This document shows, piece after piece, positions 12,518-25,193 of a stretch of DNA of 64,000 nucleotides (position 1 is the stretch's first letter; each line of letters opens with the position of its first letter). This stretch comes from Mercurialis annua (taxonomy: Eukaryota > Streptophyta > Magnoliopsida > Malpighiales > Euphorbiaceae), in the NCBI RefSeq assembly GCF_937616625.2, contig NC_065570.1, positions 19,182,046-19,246,045 on the forward strand, read 5' to 3'. The notes below the pieces were generated by a model. It was not told the origin of the DNA. It worked only from the letters and a program-made list of their open reading frames with translations, and searched no databases. The position numbers and the translations under genes were made by a program.

Positions 12518-12831
12518 GGCTAATTTGCACTTTGGTCCTTGAAACTTTTCAAAAGTTTCAATTTAGTCTATAACCTATTCGCGTCCAAAATTTAAACGAT
12601 CTCCGATCGATTCGGAACTTTTACCATAAATACTATAAATTATTTCGCACACTTTGGCGAAATAAAATTCCTTACGGGATTTATAAATTATTTTATATTA
12701 ATTTCTGAAGTTAAATCCCCAAATCCCGCTAATTGACTTATTAAAATTTATTCTAAATTCCCGATTTAATTTATCGAAAATCACAACACGTGGCACGACG
12801 TAATTATCTTAAAATATTTTGGGGTATTACA

Positions 12832-12844
12832 TTCACCCTCCCTT
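12832..12844 (-). other. Polypurine tract, interior 1
   Basis: Minus-strand AAGGGAGGGTGAA abuts the TGTAATACCCC start of LTR 1. This is the expected plus-strand DNA primer site for reverse transcription. Confidence 0.88.
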
Positions 12845-12875
12845 AAAATAAATTCGTCCTCGAATTTAAAATTAG

Positions 12876-15800
12876 TTATGTACCTTGAGTGAACAAATAT
12901 GGATATTTCTGCCTCATATCCTCTTCTGTCTCCCACGTGCACTCTTCTACAGATTGACTTCTCCAAAGAACTTTCACCATTGGAATTCTTTTCGTTCGCA
13001 GTTGTCGTATCTGGGTATCGACAATCTGCACTGGTCGTTCTTCGTATGTTAGTTCTTCGCTCACGTCCACCATTTGCGGTTGAATTATTCGAGAAGGGTC
13101 TGGTACATATTTCCGAAGCATGGAAATATGGAAGACAGGATGAACTTGCGACATTTCCGGTGGTAAATCCAGCTTATAGGCAACAGAGCCTATGCATTCT
13201 ACGATCTGGTAAGGTCCGACATATCTCGGAGCCAATTTACCCTTCTTTCCAAAACGAATTACTCCCTTCATCGGTGATACTTTGAGAAACACGTAGTCTC
13301 CGATCTGAAATTCGATGTCCTTCCTCTTGGGGTCCGCGTAACTCTTCTGTCGACTGGAAGCAGTATTCAAACGCTGCTTTATCAACGGAACTTTTTCTGA
13401 CGTAATCTGGATAATCTCTGCTCCAGTGAGCTTTCGTTCACCGACTTCGTCCCAACAGATAGGGGAACGACATTTTCGCCCGTATAACGCTTCGTATGGA
13501 GCCATCTAGATACTCGAGTGATAGCTGTTGTTGTAAGCGAACTCGACTAGAGGTAGGTATGTATCCCAACTACCTCCGAAGTCTAGTACGCATAGTCGAA
13601 GCATATCTTCTAACGTTTGAATCGTCCGTTCAGACTGACCGTCTGTCTGAGGGTGAAACGCAGTACTAAAATTCAATCGTGTTCCTAACGCGTCTTGTAA
13701 GCTCTTCCAGAAATGAGAGGTAAATACGGAACCTCTGTCTAAAACGATTGATACGGGAATTCTGTGTAGGCTCACAATCTTATCGATATAAGTCTCCGCC
13801 AACTTTGCTGCAGAATAAGTCGTCTTTATAGGTATGAAGTGTGCTGACTTCGTCAAACGATCCACGATTACCCAAATAGAGTCAAACCCTTTCTGCGTCT
13901 TGGGTAATCAGATTACAAAATCCATCGTGATCTGCTCCCATTTCCATTCCGGAATGGGTAACGGCTGAAGAAATCCGTAAGGCCGTTGATGCTCCAATTT
14001 GACTTGCTGACAAGTCGGGCATTTCGCCACAAACTCTGCAATGTCTTTCTTCATTCCGCTCCACTAGTACGTTGATTTGATGTCATGGTACATCTTCGTG
14101 GAACCAGGATGAACGCTATACATCGTTCCATGAGTCTCTTCCATGATCTTCTGTCTCAAATCTTCCGTATCTGGAACGCACATTCGATTGCCGTATTTCA
14201 AGATTCCGTTGACAATACTGAAATCTTGACTCTTTTCTTGTTGAACTTCCTCAATTAAATGCTTCAACTGAGGGTCGTCTGCTTGCAACTCTTTGACCTG
14301 ATCTATCAACGTCGATCGTATCGTTAACTGAGCCATTAGGTTTCCGAGAGATGAGATCTCAAACTCAACCCCTTGGCTAAACATCGTATAAATCTCGTTA
14401 ATTAATGGTCTCCGCCATGTCGTAGTAATATGCGCGGGACTTCCTGCCGACTTCTTGCTTAATGCATCTGCCACTACGTTGGCCTTGCCTGGATGGTATT
14501 GTATAGTACAATCGTAATCTTTCAGTAGCCCCATCCATCTCCGCTGTCTGAGGTTTAACTCTCGTTGGTCAAAAATGTACTTGAGACTCTTATAATCTGT
14601 AAAGATCTCGCACGTAGCGCCGTATAAATAATGTCTCCAGATCTTTAGCGCAAAAATCACCGCTGCTAACTCTAGATCATGCGTAGGATAGTTTGTTTCG
14701 TGCTTCTTGAGCTGTCGCGAAGCGTATGCAATCACTCGACCGTGTTGAATAAGGACACATCTTAGTCCAACTCTTGACGCGTCACAGTATACTGTGAATC
14801 CTTCTGTTCCTTCTGGTAGCGCTAAGACTGGTGCCGTTGTTAGACACTCTTTCAGTTTCAGAAAACTGAGTTCACATTGGTCCGTCAAGTTGAATTTTGC
14901 GTTCTTTAGAGTTAACTTCGTCAAAGGTACATCGATCTTCGAAAAGTCCTGTACGAATCGTCTGTAATATCCCGCTAAACCAAGGAAACTTCTAACTTCT
15001 GTAACTGATTCAGGCCGTTTCCATTATGTTATCGCTTCAATCTTCTTTGGATCGACCTTAATGCCGCTTTATGAAACCACATGTCCTAAGAAAGCCACTT
15101 CCGTTAGCCAAAATTCACATTTAGAGAATTTGGCGTAAAGATGATGCTCTCTTAGCGTCTGTAGTACTATCCGCAGATGTTGAGCGTGTTCTTCCTCTGT
15201 ACGCGAATAAATTAAAATGTCGTCGATGAACACGATCACAAACTGATCCAAGTATGGTTTGAATATTCTATTCATTAAATCCATGAAGGCTGCTGGAGCG
15301 TTCGTCAATCCGAATGACATAACGAGGAACTCATAATGTCCATATCGAGTTCGGAAAGCAGTCTTTTGTATGTCATCGTTACGAATCTTCAATTGATGAT
15401 AGCCTGATCTCAGATCAATCTTGGAGAAAAACTTCGCTCCTTGTAACTGGTCGAACAAATCATCGATTCTAGGTAACGGATACTTATTCTTGATCGTCAC
15501 CTTATTCAGCTGTCGATAATCGATACATAGTCGAAGCGATCCATCCTTCTTTTTCACGAACAACACTGGTGCACCCCACGGGGATACACTCGGTCTGATA
15601 AAACCACGATCAAACAATTCTTCTAGCTGATCCTTAAGTTCTTTGAGCTCTGCTGGCGCCATTCGATAAGGAGGTATCGATATCGGCTTTGTGCCAGGAG
15701 CCAATTCGATACAAAATTCAATTTCGCGATCTGGGGGTAATCCAGGTAATTCCTCTGGAAAAACGTCTGGATATTCTGACACAACTGGCACGTCACTTAA

Positions 15801-17660
15801 ATTTATACTTTTCTTCTCCACGTCTCGTACTATTGCTAAGAATCCTTGACATCCCTTCTTCAACATACTACAAGCTTTAATAGCTGAAATAATACTCGTG
15901 GAAGATTCCATCTTATCACCCTGAATTGAAACCGCTTCAATTCCAGGCGTGTTAAACGTCACCGTCTTCTTCCGGCAATCCACATTAGCGTAGTGCTGAG
16001 CTAGCCAATCCATTCCTAGTATGACATCAAAAGCTAATACTTCGAGTAAAATCAAGTCAACTAACAAATCTCGTCCTTGAACTTTCACAGGACAAGACGG
16101 GTAGACGATACTAACTTCCACACTTTCTCCAACTGGAGTAGCTACAGACAAGGGATTTCTAAGATACGCTGGTTGCACTCCTAACTTACTAGAAAAACTA
16201 GGCAAAACAAACGAATGCGTAGCGCCCGGATCAAATAAAATTAACGCATCTTGAGAAGCGATAGAAAAGGTACCTTGCACCACTGCATTGGAAGCCTGAG
16301 CCTCCTGAGGATTCAGTGCAAAGACCCTAGCTTGACTTCCGCCGGCCTGCGAAGTCTGACCAGTACCGCGTCCTCCGCCATTTCTGCCTCCTCGATTCGC
16401 ATAACCACGGCCTCTCTGGCCAGTGAAGGTACTTCCTGTCTGATCATATCCTGACGCTATCTGATGCGCAGTTCTCTGCTGCTGATAAGAAGGCTGTACT
16501 ACTGTAGTCATCGAACCCTGAGGCATCTGCCTCGGACAATCTCTAGCAAAATGGCCCCGTTGACCACAGTTAAAACATGCTCCATTAGCAGTGTAACACG
16601 CGCCATAGTGCCTCCTATTACAGTTCAGACATATAGGAACTCCGCCTCCCATGTCACTCATCGATCTGGCACTAAATCCAGTGCCTGAAGTACTGACTCT
16701 AGTTCCATACCGAGCTCTCTTATTCTTCTGTTGACGTGATGGAGGTCGAGAATAATTTCCAGCATATGATCGGGTAGGTGCGCTCTGTACGCTACGAAAC
16801 GTATTATCTCTCACAGGTGCAACATTGGAAGGGTCAGGAATTCTTCCAAAACGGATCAGAGAAACTTCCATTTGTCTAGCACTATCAATCAGTTGCACTA
16901 GGGTTCTTCCAATATCAGACGTCAGACTCACAAATTCAGCTCCTAGACCCTCTACAAACCTTGAGTTCACCCTAACTGGGTCTGTAGTCAGGTCTGGTGC
17001 AAACCTACTCACCCTGGTAAACTCTGTCACATACTCTTGCACAGACCGATTGCCTCTACTCAGGGTCAACCACTGACTACGATAACTCTCCGTCACCGCA
17101 TATGGTAAAAAGTATTCCCTAAAGTGGTTTGCAAATTCAGCCCAGGTCATAGTATCCATGGTTGGCTGAATATGCTGCTGAAACCAATCTTTCGCAGGTC
17201 CTTTCAATGAAATTTCCACCATAATGATGGTCTGTCTCTCATTAGCTTGCAGGCGTCGAGCATTACGTTCTACTTCTTCGAGAAAATCGAGAGCATCGCC
17301 TGTACTGTCAAACTTAGTTGGTTTGAGACGCATATAAGCCAAGACGATATCTCGGTCAGTGAAAGCAACATTGCGTAGCTGTTATTGTTGAAGTTGTTCA
17401 CGATGCATATTCTGCACCTCAGCCTGATTAGCTTGCATAGCCGCAATTCCCGTAAGAAACTGATTCAGATCAAAACCCACAACATTAGGTTGCTGGGCTT
17501 GCGCTTGCACTCCAGGTGCCTGGGCCTGGGCCTCTTGGCCTCCACCTCCTCCCTGAACAGAAGACTCATCTTGAGCTTCTGGATGGACGTCATGCGCCCC
17601 TTCTATAACATTTCGTGCTGCAGCGACAGCTCGCTCTACTTCTTGTCGTTGGTCAGACAT
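12876..17660 (-). pseudogene. gag-pol polyprotein, copy 1 (broken), chromovirus
   Basis: On the minus strand, from ATG at 17660 (MSDQRQEVE), I see in order: a Q/A-rich Gag N-terminus; Gag core; a CCHC knuckle ([14 protein letters not shown], about 16580-16536); a protease with [10 protein letters not shown] near 16230; RT with FIDDILIYS near 15225; RNase H (YCDASR, DALSKK); an integrase with HHCC finger, DRGS and SERTIQTLED; and a C-terminal chromodomain (VKVLWR, EECTWE, YPYLF). Gag and Pol share one frame. Breaks: UAA at 17382-17384; nonsense at 15069-15071, 15024-15026, 14064-14066 (UAG in the HHCC finger), 13908-13910 and 13506-13508. The protease has DPG where the family has D[S/T]G, and RNase H has GLRC where copy 3 has GLGC. 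The first UAA, the DPG and the 14064 UAG are shared by all three copies; the rest are private. It cannot encode a full polyprotein. Confidence 0.95.
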
Positions 17661-17909
17661 CCTGACCAAGACAAACAGCGTTACTTAACCACATAATCGC
17701 ATATTATCGCAAACGCATACCGTATTAAACGCGCATCTCATCATAAGCGAACACACACGTAAGACAGACTCACATCCTAAAGGGAAAGCTGATAGTTTAA
17801 AAAAATCAAATGAATACGTAACAAAGACAAGACTCGAACCCTACATGCTGCAGTAGAATCCTAAGAAAATCAATCACTCTTCTAACATAAGCAATGGTAA
17901 CTGGACCAT

Positions 17910-17921
17910 GCTCTGATACCA
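17910..17921 (-). other. Primer binding site, interior 1 (initiator Met tRNA)
   Basis: Minus-strand TGGTATCAGAGC lies four bases after the CA end of LTR 2 and is complementary to the 3' end of plant initiator methionine tRNA, the usual primer for such elements. Confidence 0.93.
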
Positions 17922-18310
17922 ACTTTGTCACGACCCAATCTCAGAGCCGAGACCGGCGCTAGGGAATGGGAGTGGTTGCTCCGAAACCCGTAGCAAGCCT
18001 AAAAACCGTAAAATAATTTTTCGCGAAATATAAACGTCATGCATGACATAAATAAACACGTGTCATGCAGAAACACACATGCCAGGCACACATATCCTCT
18101 GGCAGTCACAATATAGATAACGCAGCAAGCGTAAAACGTTTAAAACTTTAATACGTTAAAGTTATATTTACAGAAAACTACACATACAAGCTGACTTACA
18201 AAACACTTATCTACTGCAGCTCTAAGAGTAAAGTACTATTTCTTTACATACTCAAAAATACAGACTTCTGGAAGTAGGATAGAAGTCTGTTGCTTCAAAG
18301 CGTCTTTATC

Positions 18311-19628
18311 CTGAAAGGAAATCTGTGAGGGGTCAGTATATTGGGATATACTGAGTGAGTTCATACATTTACTAATAAGTATTCAAATAAAACATAAAAT
18401 CGTAATCAATCATATGCAGCCAAGTACAGGATCCGATTGAAACCTTAATCCTCAAACATACTAATAATCAATCGATCAACCCAATCATAAATATCAATTG
18501 CGAGTCCAACTCGCTGGTGGCCCAGCCACTAGATACGGGGACTTCCAGGCTACACCGTAGCCGAGTTAACTCTCGTATCAAAATCATAACCCAATCGTAA
18601 ATTTCATATTCATCATCAGCTCCCAGCTGAGTCATATCAAAACTGGTGATCACACAGTCCTATTGTCGCCCAATAGGTAGCACGTTCCATCGGATCAATA
18701 CCGGTTTCAAATCAAACATATGCAATTCATAAAAAGAATTCGCATACCAAACATGCAATTCAAATACAAAGCAATATAAAATAATTGCTTAAATACTTTA
18801 AAAGCAAATCGTATAAACTAACAGAAAACGCTTATCCAAAAATACGTCGGGGCTTTAGAACGTCAAGCTTCCCGAACTCCTGGTCCAGCTCCTTCTTGCC
18901 TCGCTGGATCTAAAACAATTTCAAAACATTTGACTCACATCAGAATCCTATTCTAAGATTGACTCTAGACTCGAGACTCAACACGTTTTACTTTCATTAA
19001 TCGTCGTGCTTCTCACGTATACTCCGATAAACGGTATCAAACTCGTTTATGGATAAAATATCACTTTAACTCAATTCTCTTTTAACTTCATTAGGTTAAT
19101 GTCTCACATTAATCAATTACTAACCCATTTCAAATCTCGATATACGCGTATAAAATTTCTCGAAGAACTAGGTCGATTGGCGAAAACACTGTGCGTACGC
19201 ACGTCTGCCTGTGCGATTGCACAGGGGACTGTGCGTCTGCACGGTGTGACTGTGCGTTCGCACAGTCCTAGCAGACTGTGCGTTCGCACAGTCCATGACT
19301 GTGCGTTCGCACAGTCACCTGACTGTGCGTTCGCACAGTTGACTGTGCGTTCGCACAGTCCATTGACTGTGCGTTCGCACAGTCTTGCTGTGCGTTCGCA
19401 CAGTTCGGCTGTGTGACGCACAGCCACGGGCTTTTGCCCGGAAATCGTTTTCCGACGTGCTCCATCGTGCCAAAACGCTCAAAACGTAACTAAAATGCTA
19501 TTTCTAACTTCAAAACACCCAAATACGATCCTATAATCGAATAAACGATAAAATCGTTTCGTGGCCTAAAACTTTGAATTGATATAACTCAAAATATAAT
19601 CAACGAAACGGTAAAACGTCAAGCTTAC
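18311..19628 (-). other. Putative leader intron, A LTR 2
   Basis: Same donor, branch-like and acceptor motifs as LTR 1; 1318 nt, longer only through the two extra hairpin units. Confidence 0.45.
19189..19425. repeat. Hairpin minisatellite in A LTR 2
   Basis: About eleven CTGTGCG..CGCACAG hairpin units, against nine in the other A LTRs. The extra units carry the spacers TCCATGA and TCACCTGA. Confidence 0.92.
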
Positions 19629-19773
19629 CGTGATTCGCCTCGTGAATACGATCAATTCGAGCTATTAAACGTCGAAAATGGACGAGAAACGGAATCGAGC
19701 GACGGAAACGGCGATGAACGAAACGAGAGAAATGAAAGATGAAGATGAAGGTCTGGATCCTTCATCTGAAGGG

Positions 19774-19789
19774 TTTTATATATATATCT
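19774..19789 (-). promoter_or_regulatory. TATA box, A LTR 2
   Basis: Minus-strand ATATATATATAAAAC in the same context as LTR 1. It is the promoter that would drive interior 1. Confidence 0.62.
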
Positions 19790-20103
19790 GGCTAATTTGC
19801 ACTTTGGTCCTTGAAACTTTTCAAAAGTTTCAATTTAGTCTATAACCTATTCGCGTCCAAAATTTAAACGATCTCCGATCGATTCGGAATTTTTACCATA
19901 AATACTATAAATTATTTCGCACACTTTGGCGAAATAAAATTCCTTACGGGATTTATAAATTATTTTATATTAATTTCTGAAGTTAAATCCCCAAATCCCG
20001 CTAATTGACTTATTAAAATTTATTCTAAATTCCCGATTTAATTTATCGAAAATCACAACACGTGGCACGACGTAATTATCTTAAAATATTTTGGGGTATT
20101 ACA

Positions 20104-20116
20104 TTCACCCTCCCTT
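20104..20116 (-). other. Polypurine tract, interior 2
   Basis: Minus-strand AAGGGAGGGTGAA immediately precedes the LTR 2 start at 20103, identical to interior 1. Confidence 0.88.
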
Positions 20117-20147
20117 AAAATAAATTCGTCCTCGAATTTAAAATTAG

Positions 20148-23100
20148 TTATGTACCTTGAGTGAACAAATATGGATATTTCTGCCTCATATCCTCTTCTG
20201 TCTCCCACGTGCACTCTTCTACAGATTGACTTCTCCAAAGAACTTTCACCATTGGAATTCTTTTCGTTCGCAGTTGTCGTATCTGGGTATCGACAATCTG
20301 CACTGGTCGTTCTTCGTATGTTAGTTCTTCGCTCACGTCCACCATTTGCGGTTGAATTATTCGAGAAGGGTCTGGTACATATTTCCGAAGCATGGAAATA
20401 TGGAAGACAGGATGAACTTGCGACATTTCCGGTGGTAAATCCAGCTTATAGGCAACAGAGCCTATGCATTCTACGATCTGGTAAGGTCCGACATATCTCG
20501 GAGCCAATTTACCCTTCTTTCCAAAACGAATTACTCCCTTCATCGGTGATACTTTGAGAAACACGTAGTCTCCGATCTGAAATTCGATGTCCTTCCTCTT
20601 GGGGTCCGCGTAACTCTTCTGTCGACTGGAAGCAGTATTCAAACGCTGCTTTATCAACGGAACTTTTTCTGACGTAATCTGGATAATCTCTGCTCCAGTG
20701 AGCTTTCGTTCACCGACTTCGTCCCAACAGATAGGGGAACGACATTTTCGCCCGTATAACGCTTCGTATGGAGCCATCTCGATACTCGAGTGATAGCTGT
20801 TGTTGTAAGCGAACTCGACTAGAGGTAGGTATGTATCCCAACTACCTCCGAAGTCTAGTACGCATAGTCGAAGCATATCTTCTAACGTTTGAATCGTCCG
20901 TTCAGACTGACCGTCTGTCTGAGGGTGAAACGCAGTACTAAAATTCAATCGTGTTCCTAACGCGTCTTGTAAGCTCTTCCAGAAATGAGAGGTAAATACG
21001 GAACCTCTGTCTGAAACGATTGATACGGGAATTCCGTGTAGGCTCACAATCTTATCGACATAAGTCTCCGCCAACTTTGCTGCAGAATAAGTCGTCTTTA
21101 TAGATATGAAGTGTGCTGACTTCGTCAAACGATCCACGATTACCCAAATAGAGTCAAACCATTTCTGCGTCTTGGGTAATCCGATTACGAAATCCATCGT
21201 GATCTGCTCCCATTTCCATTCCGGAATGGGTAACGGCTGAAGAAATCCGTAAGGCCGTTGATGCTCCAATTTGACTTGCTGACAAGTCGGGCATTTCGCC
21301 ACAAACTCTGCAATGTCTTTCTTCATTCCGCTCCACTAGTACGTTGATTTGATGTCGTGGTACATCTTCGTGGAACCAGGATGAACGCTATACATCGTTC
21401 CATGAGTCTCTTCCATGATCTTCTGTCTCAAATCTTCCGTATCTGGAACGCACATTCGATTGCCGTATTTCAAGATTTCGTTGACAATACTGAAATCTTG
21501 ACTCTTTTCTTGTTGAACTTCCTCAATTAAATGCTTCAACTGAGGGTCGTCTGCTTGCAACTCTTTGACCTGATCTATCAACGTCGATCGTATCGTTAAC
21601 TGAGCCATTAGGTTTCCGAGAGATGAGATCTCAAACTCAACCCCTTGGCTAAACATCGTATAAATCTCGTTAATTAATGGTCTCCGCCATGTCGTAGTAA
21701 TATGCGCGAGACTTCCTGCCGAATTCTTGCTTAATGCATCCGCCACTACGTTGGCCTTGCCTGGATGGTATTGTATCGTACAATCGTAATCTTTCAGTAG
21801 CTCCTTCCATCTCCGCTGTCTGAGGTTTAACTCTCGTTGGTCAAAAATGTACTTGAGACTCTTATAATCTGTAAAGATCTCGCACGTAGCGCCGTATAAA
21901 TAATGTCTCCAGATCTTTAGCGCAAAAATCACCGCTGCTAACTCTAGATCATGCGTAGGATAGTTTGTTTCGTGCTTCTTGAGCTGTCGCGAAGCGTATG
22001 CAATCACTCGACCGTGTTGAATAAGGACACATCTTAGTCCAACTCTTGACGCGTCACAGTATACTGTGAATCCTTCTGTTCCTTCTGGTAGCGCTAAGAC
22101 TGGTGTCGTTGTTAGACACTCTTTCAGTTTCAGAAAACTGAGTTCACATTGGTCCGTCAAGTTGAATTTTGCGTTCTTTAGAGTTAACTTCGTCAAAGGT
22201 ACATCGATCTTCGAAAAGTCCTGTACGAATCATCTGTAATATCCCGCTAAACCAAGGAAACTTCTAACTTCTGTAACTGATTCAGGCCGTTTCCATTCTG
22301 TTATCGCTTCAATCTTCTTTGGATCGACCTTAATGCCGCTTTGTGAAACCACATGTCCTAAGAAAGCCACTTCCGTTAGCCAAAATTCACATTTAGAGAA
22401 TTTGGCGTAAAGATGATGCTCTCTTAGCGTCTGTAGTACTATCCGCAGATGTTGAGCGTGTTCTTCCTCTGTACGCGAATAAATTAAAATTTCGTCGATG
22501 AACACGATCACAAACTGATCCAAGTATGGTTTGAATATTCTATTCATTAAATCCATGAAGGCTGCTGGAGCGTTCGTCAATCCGAATGACATAACGAGGA
22601 ACTCATAATGTCCATATCGAGTTCGGAAAGCAGTCTTTTGTATGTCATCGTTACGAATCTTCAATTGATGATAGCCTGATCTCAGATCAATCTTGGAGAA
22701 AAACTTCGCTCCTTGTAACTGGTCGAACAAATCATCGATTCTAGGTAACGGATACTTATTCTTGATCGTCACCCTATTCAGCTGTCGATAATCGATACAT
22801 AGTCGAAGCGATCCATCCTTCTTTTTCACGAACAACACTGGTGCACCCCACGGGGATACACTCGGTCTGATAAAACCACGATCAAACAATTCTTCTAGCT
22901 GATCCTTAAGTTCTTTGAGCTCTGCTGGCGCCATTCGATAAGGAGGTATCGATATCGGCTTTGTGCCAGGAGCCAATTCGATACAAAATTCAATTTCGCG
23001 ATCTGGGGGTAATCCAGGTAATTCCTCTGGAAAAACGTCTGGATATTCTGACACAACTGGCACGTCACATAAATTTATACTTTTCTTCTCCACGTCTCGT

Positions 23101-24932
23101 ACTATTGCTAAGAATCCTTGACATCCCTTCTTCAACATACTACAAGCTTTAATAGCTGAAATAATACTCGTGGAAGATTCCATCTTATCACCCTGAATTG
23201 AAACCGCTTCAATTCCAGGCGTGTTAAACGTCACCGTCTTCTTCCGGCAATCCACATTAGCGTAGTGCTGAGCTAGCCAATCCATTCCTAGTATGACATC
23301 AAAAGCTAATACTTCGAGTAAAATCAAGTCAACTAACAAATCTCGTCCTTGAACTTTCACAGGACAAGACGGGTAGACAATACTAACTTCCACACTTTCT
23401 CCAACTGGAGTAGCTACAGACAAGGGATTTCTAAGATACGCTGGTTGCACTCCTAACTTACTAGCAAAACTAGGCGAAACAAACGAATGCGTAGCGCCCG
23501 GATCAAATAAAATTAACGCATCTTGAGAAGCGATAGAAAAGGTACCTTGCACCACTGCATTGGAAGCCTGAGCCTCCTGAGGATTCAGTGCAAAGACCTT
23601 AGCTTGACTTCCGCCGGCCTGCGAAGTCTGACCAGTACCGCGTCCTCCGCCATTTCTGCCTCCTCGATTCGCATAACCACGGCCTCTCTGGCCAGTGAAG
23701 GTACTTCCTGTCTGATCATATCCTGACGCTATCTGATGCGCAGTTCTCTGCTGCTGATAAGAAGGCTGTACTACTGTAGTCATCGAACCCTGAGGCATCT
23801 GCCTCGGACAATCTCTAGCAAAATGGCCCCGTTGACCACAGTTAAAACATGCTCTATTAGCAGTGTAACACGCGCCATAGTGCCTCCTATTACAGTTCAG
23901 ACATATAGGAACTCCGCCTCCCATGTCACTCATCGATCTGGCACTAAATCCAGTGCCTGAAGTACTGACTCTAGTTCCATACCGAGCTCTCTTATTCTTC
24001 TGTTGACGTGATGGAGGTCGAGAATAATTTCCAGCATATGATCGGGTAGGTGCGCTCTGTACGCTACGAAACGTATTATCTCTCACAGGTGCAACATTGG
24101 AAGGGTCAGGAATTCTTCCAAAACGGATCAGAGAAACTTCCATTTGTCTAGCACTATCAATCAGTTGCACCAAGGTTCTTCCAATATCAGACGTCAGACT
24201 CACAAATTCAGCTCCTAGACCCTCTACAAACCTTGAGTTCACCCTAACTGGGTCTGTAGTCAGGTCTGGTGCAAACCTACTCACCCTGGTAAACTCTGTC
24301 ACATACTCTTGCACAGACCGATTGCCTCTACTCAGGGTCAACCACTGACTACGATAACTCTCCGTCACCGCATATGGTAAAAAGTATTCCCTAAAGTGGT
24401 TTGCAAATTCAGCCCAGGTCATAGTATCCATGGTTGGCTGAATATGCTGCTGAAACCAATCTTTCGCAGGTCCTTTCAATGACATTTCCACCATAATGAT
24501 GGTCTGTCTCTCATTAGCTTGCAGGCGTCGTGCATTACGTTCTACTTCTTCGAGAAAATCGAGAGCATCGCCTGTACTGTCAAACTTAGTTGGTTTGAGA
24601 CGCATATAATCCAAGACGATATCTCGGTCAGTGAAAGCAACATTGCGTAGCTGTTACTGTTGAAGTTGTTCACGATGCATATTCTGCACCTCAGCCTGAT
24701 TAGCTTGCATAGCCGCAATTCCCGTAAGAAACTGATTCAGATCAAAACCCACAACATTAGGTTGCTGGGCTTGCGCTTGCACTCCAGGTGCCTGGGCCTG
24801 GGCCTCTTGGCCTCCACCTCCTCCCTGAACAGAAGACTCATCTTGAGCTTCTGGATGGACGTCATGCGCCCCTTCTATAACATTTCGTGCTGCAGCGACA
24901 GCTCGCTCTACTTCTTGTCGTTGGTCAGACAT
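20148..24932 (-). pseudogene. gag-pol polyprotein, copy 2 (least damaged), chromovirus
   Basis: This copy has the same domain order as copy 1, read on the minus strand from ATG at 24932. It is the best preserved: one open frame of 794 codons covers Gag (after the UAA), zinc knuckle, protease, RT and the start of the connection region (24614-22230), and another of 392 codons covers integrase after the finger plus the chromodomain (21326-20148). Shared breaks: UAA at 24654-24656, DPG protease, UAG at 21336-21338. Private lesions: CGA to TGA at 22230-22232 (after GLAGYYR) and the second catalytic aspartate of RT changed to glutamate (FIDE, codon 22491-22493), which would be expected to cripple polymerase activity. 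RNase H has GLRC, as in copy 1. The integrase core keeps DRGS and SERTIQTLED. Confidence 0.95.
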
Positions 24933-25181
24933 CCTGACCAAGACAAACAGCGTTACTTAACCACATAATCGCATATTATCGCAAACGCATACCGTATTAA
25001 ACGCGCATCTCATCATAAGCGAACACACACGTAAGACAGACTCACATCCTAAAGGGAAAGCTGATAGTTTAAAAAAATCAAATGAATACGTAACAAAGAC
25101 AAGACTCGAACCCTACATGCTGCAGTAGAATCCTAAGAAAATCAATCACTCTTCTAACATAAGCAATGGTAACTGGACCAT

Positions 25182-25193
25182 GCTCTGATACCA
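25182..25193 (-). other. Primer binding site, interior 2
   Basis: Minus-strand TGGTATCAGAGC, four bases after the LTR 3 end. Confidence 0.93.

Larger units (their letters stand above)
10701..12831 (-). repeat. Element A LTR 1 (outer 3' LTR)
   Basis: On the minus strand it runs TGTAATACCCC...GGGTCGTGACA, 2131 bp. It carries a TATA box, a pyrimidine-rich leader, a donor-like site at 12356, a hairpin minisatellite and an acceptor-like site at 11086. It has the private allele CTTCAAAACG near 10921, and it shares with LTR2 and LTR3 a 24-bp loss in the AT-rich palindrome of U3. Confidence 0.96.
17926..20103 (-). repeat. Element A LTR 2 (shared, inner)
   Basis: 2178 bp; it serves as 5' LTR of interior 1 and 3' LTR of interior 2. 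It is 47 bp longer than LTR 1 because of two more hairpin units. Its distal half has the LTR 4 allele (CTTTAATACG near 18146) and its U3 has the LTR 1 deletion, so it is a chimera. It shares GAGTTAACTC, AACTAACAG and ACTCAACACG with LTR 3 only. Confidence 0.95.

Noticed and set aside
12899..13285. Plus-strand frame of 128 codons opposite the integrase end (also at 20171 and 27396)
   Set aside because: It is an antisense shadow of the conserved integrase-chromodomain coding sequence; the frame is conserved only because the three copies are near-identical.
17926..20103. Inner A LTRs as separate nested insertions
   Set aside because: No target duplication flanks them, each abuts a PBS on one side and a PPT on the other, and their markers are mosaic between the outer LTRs.
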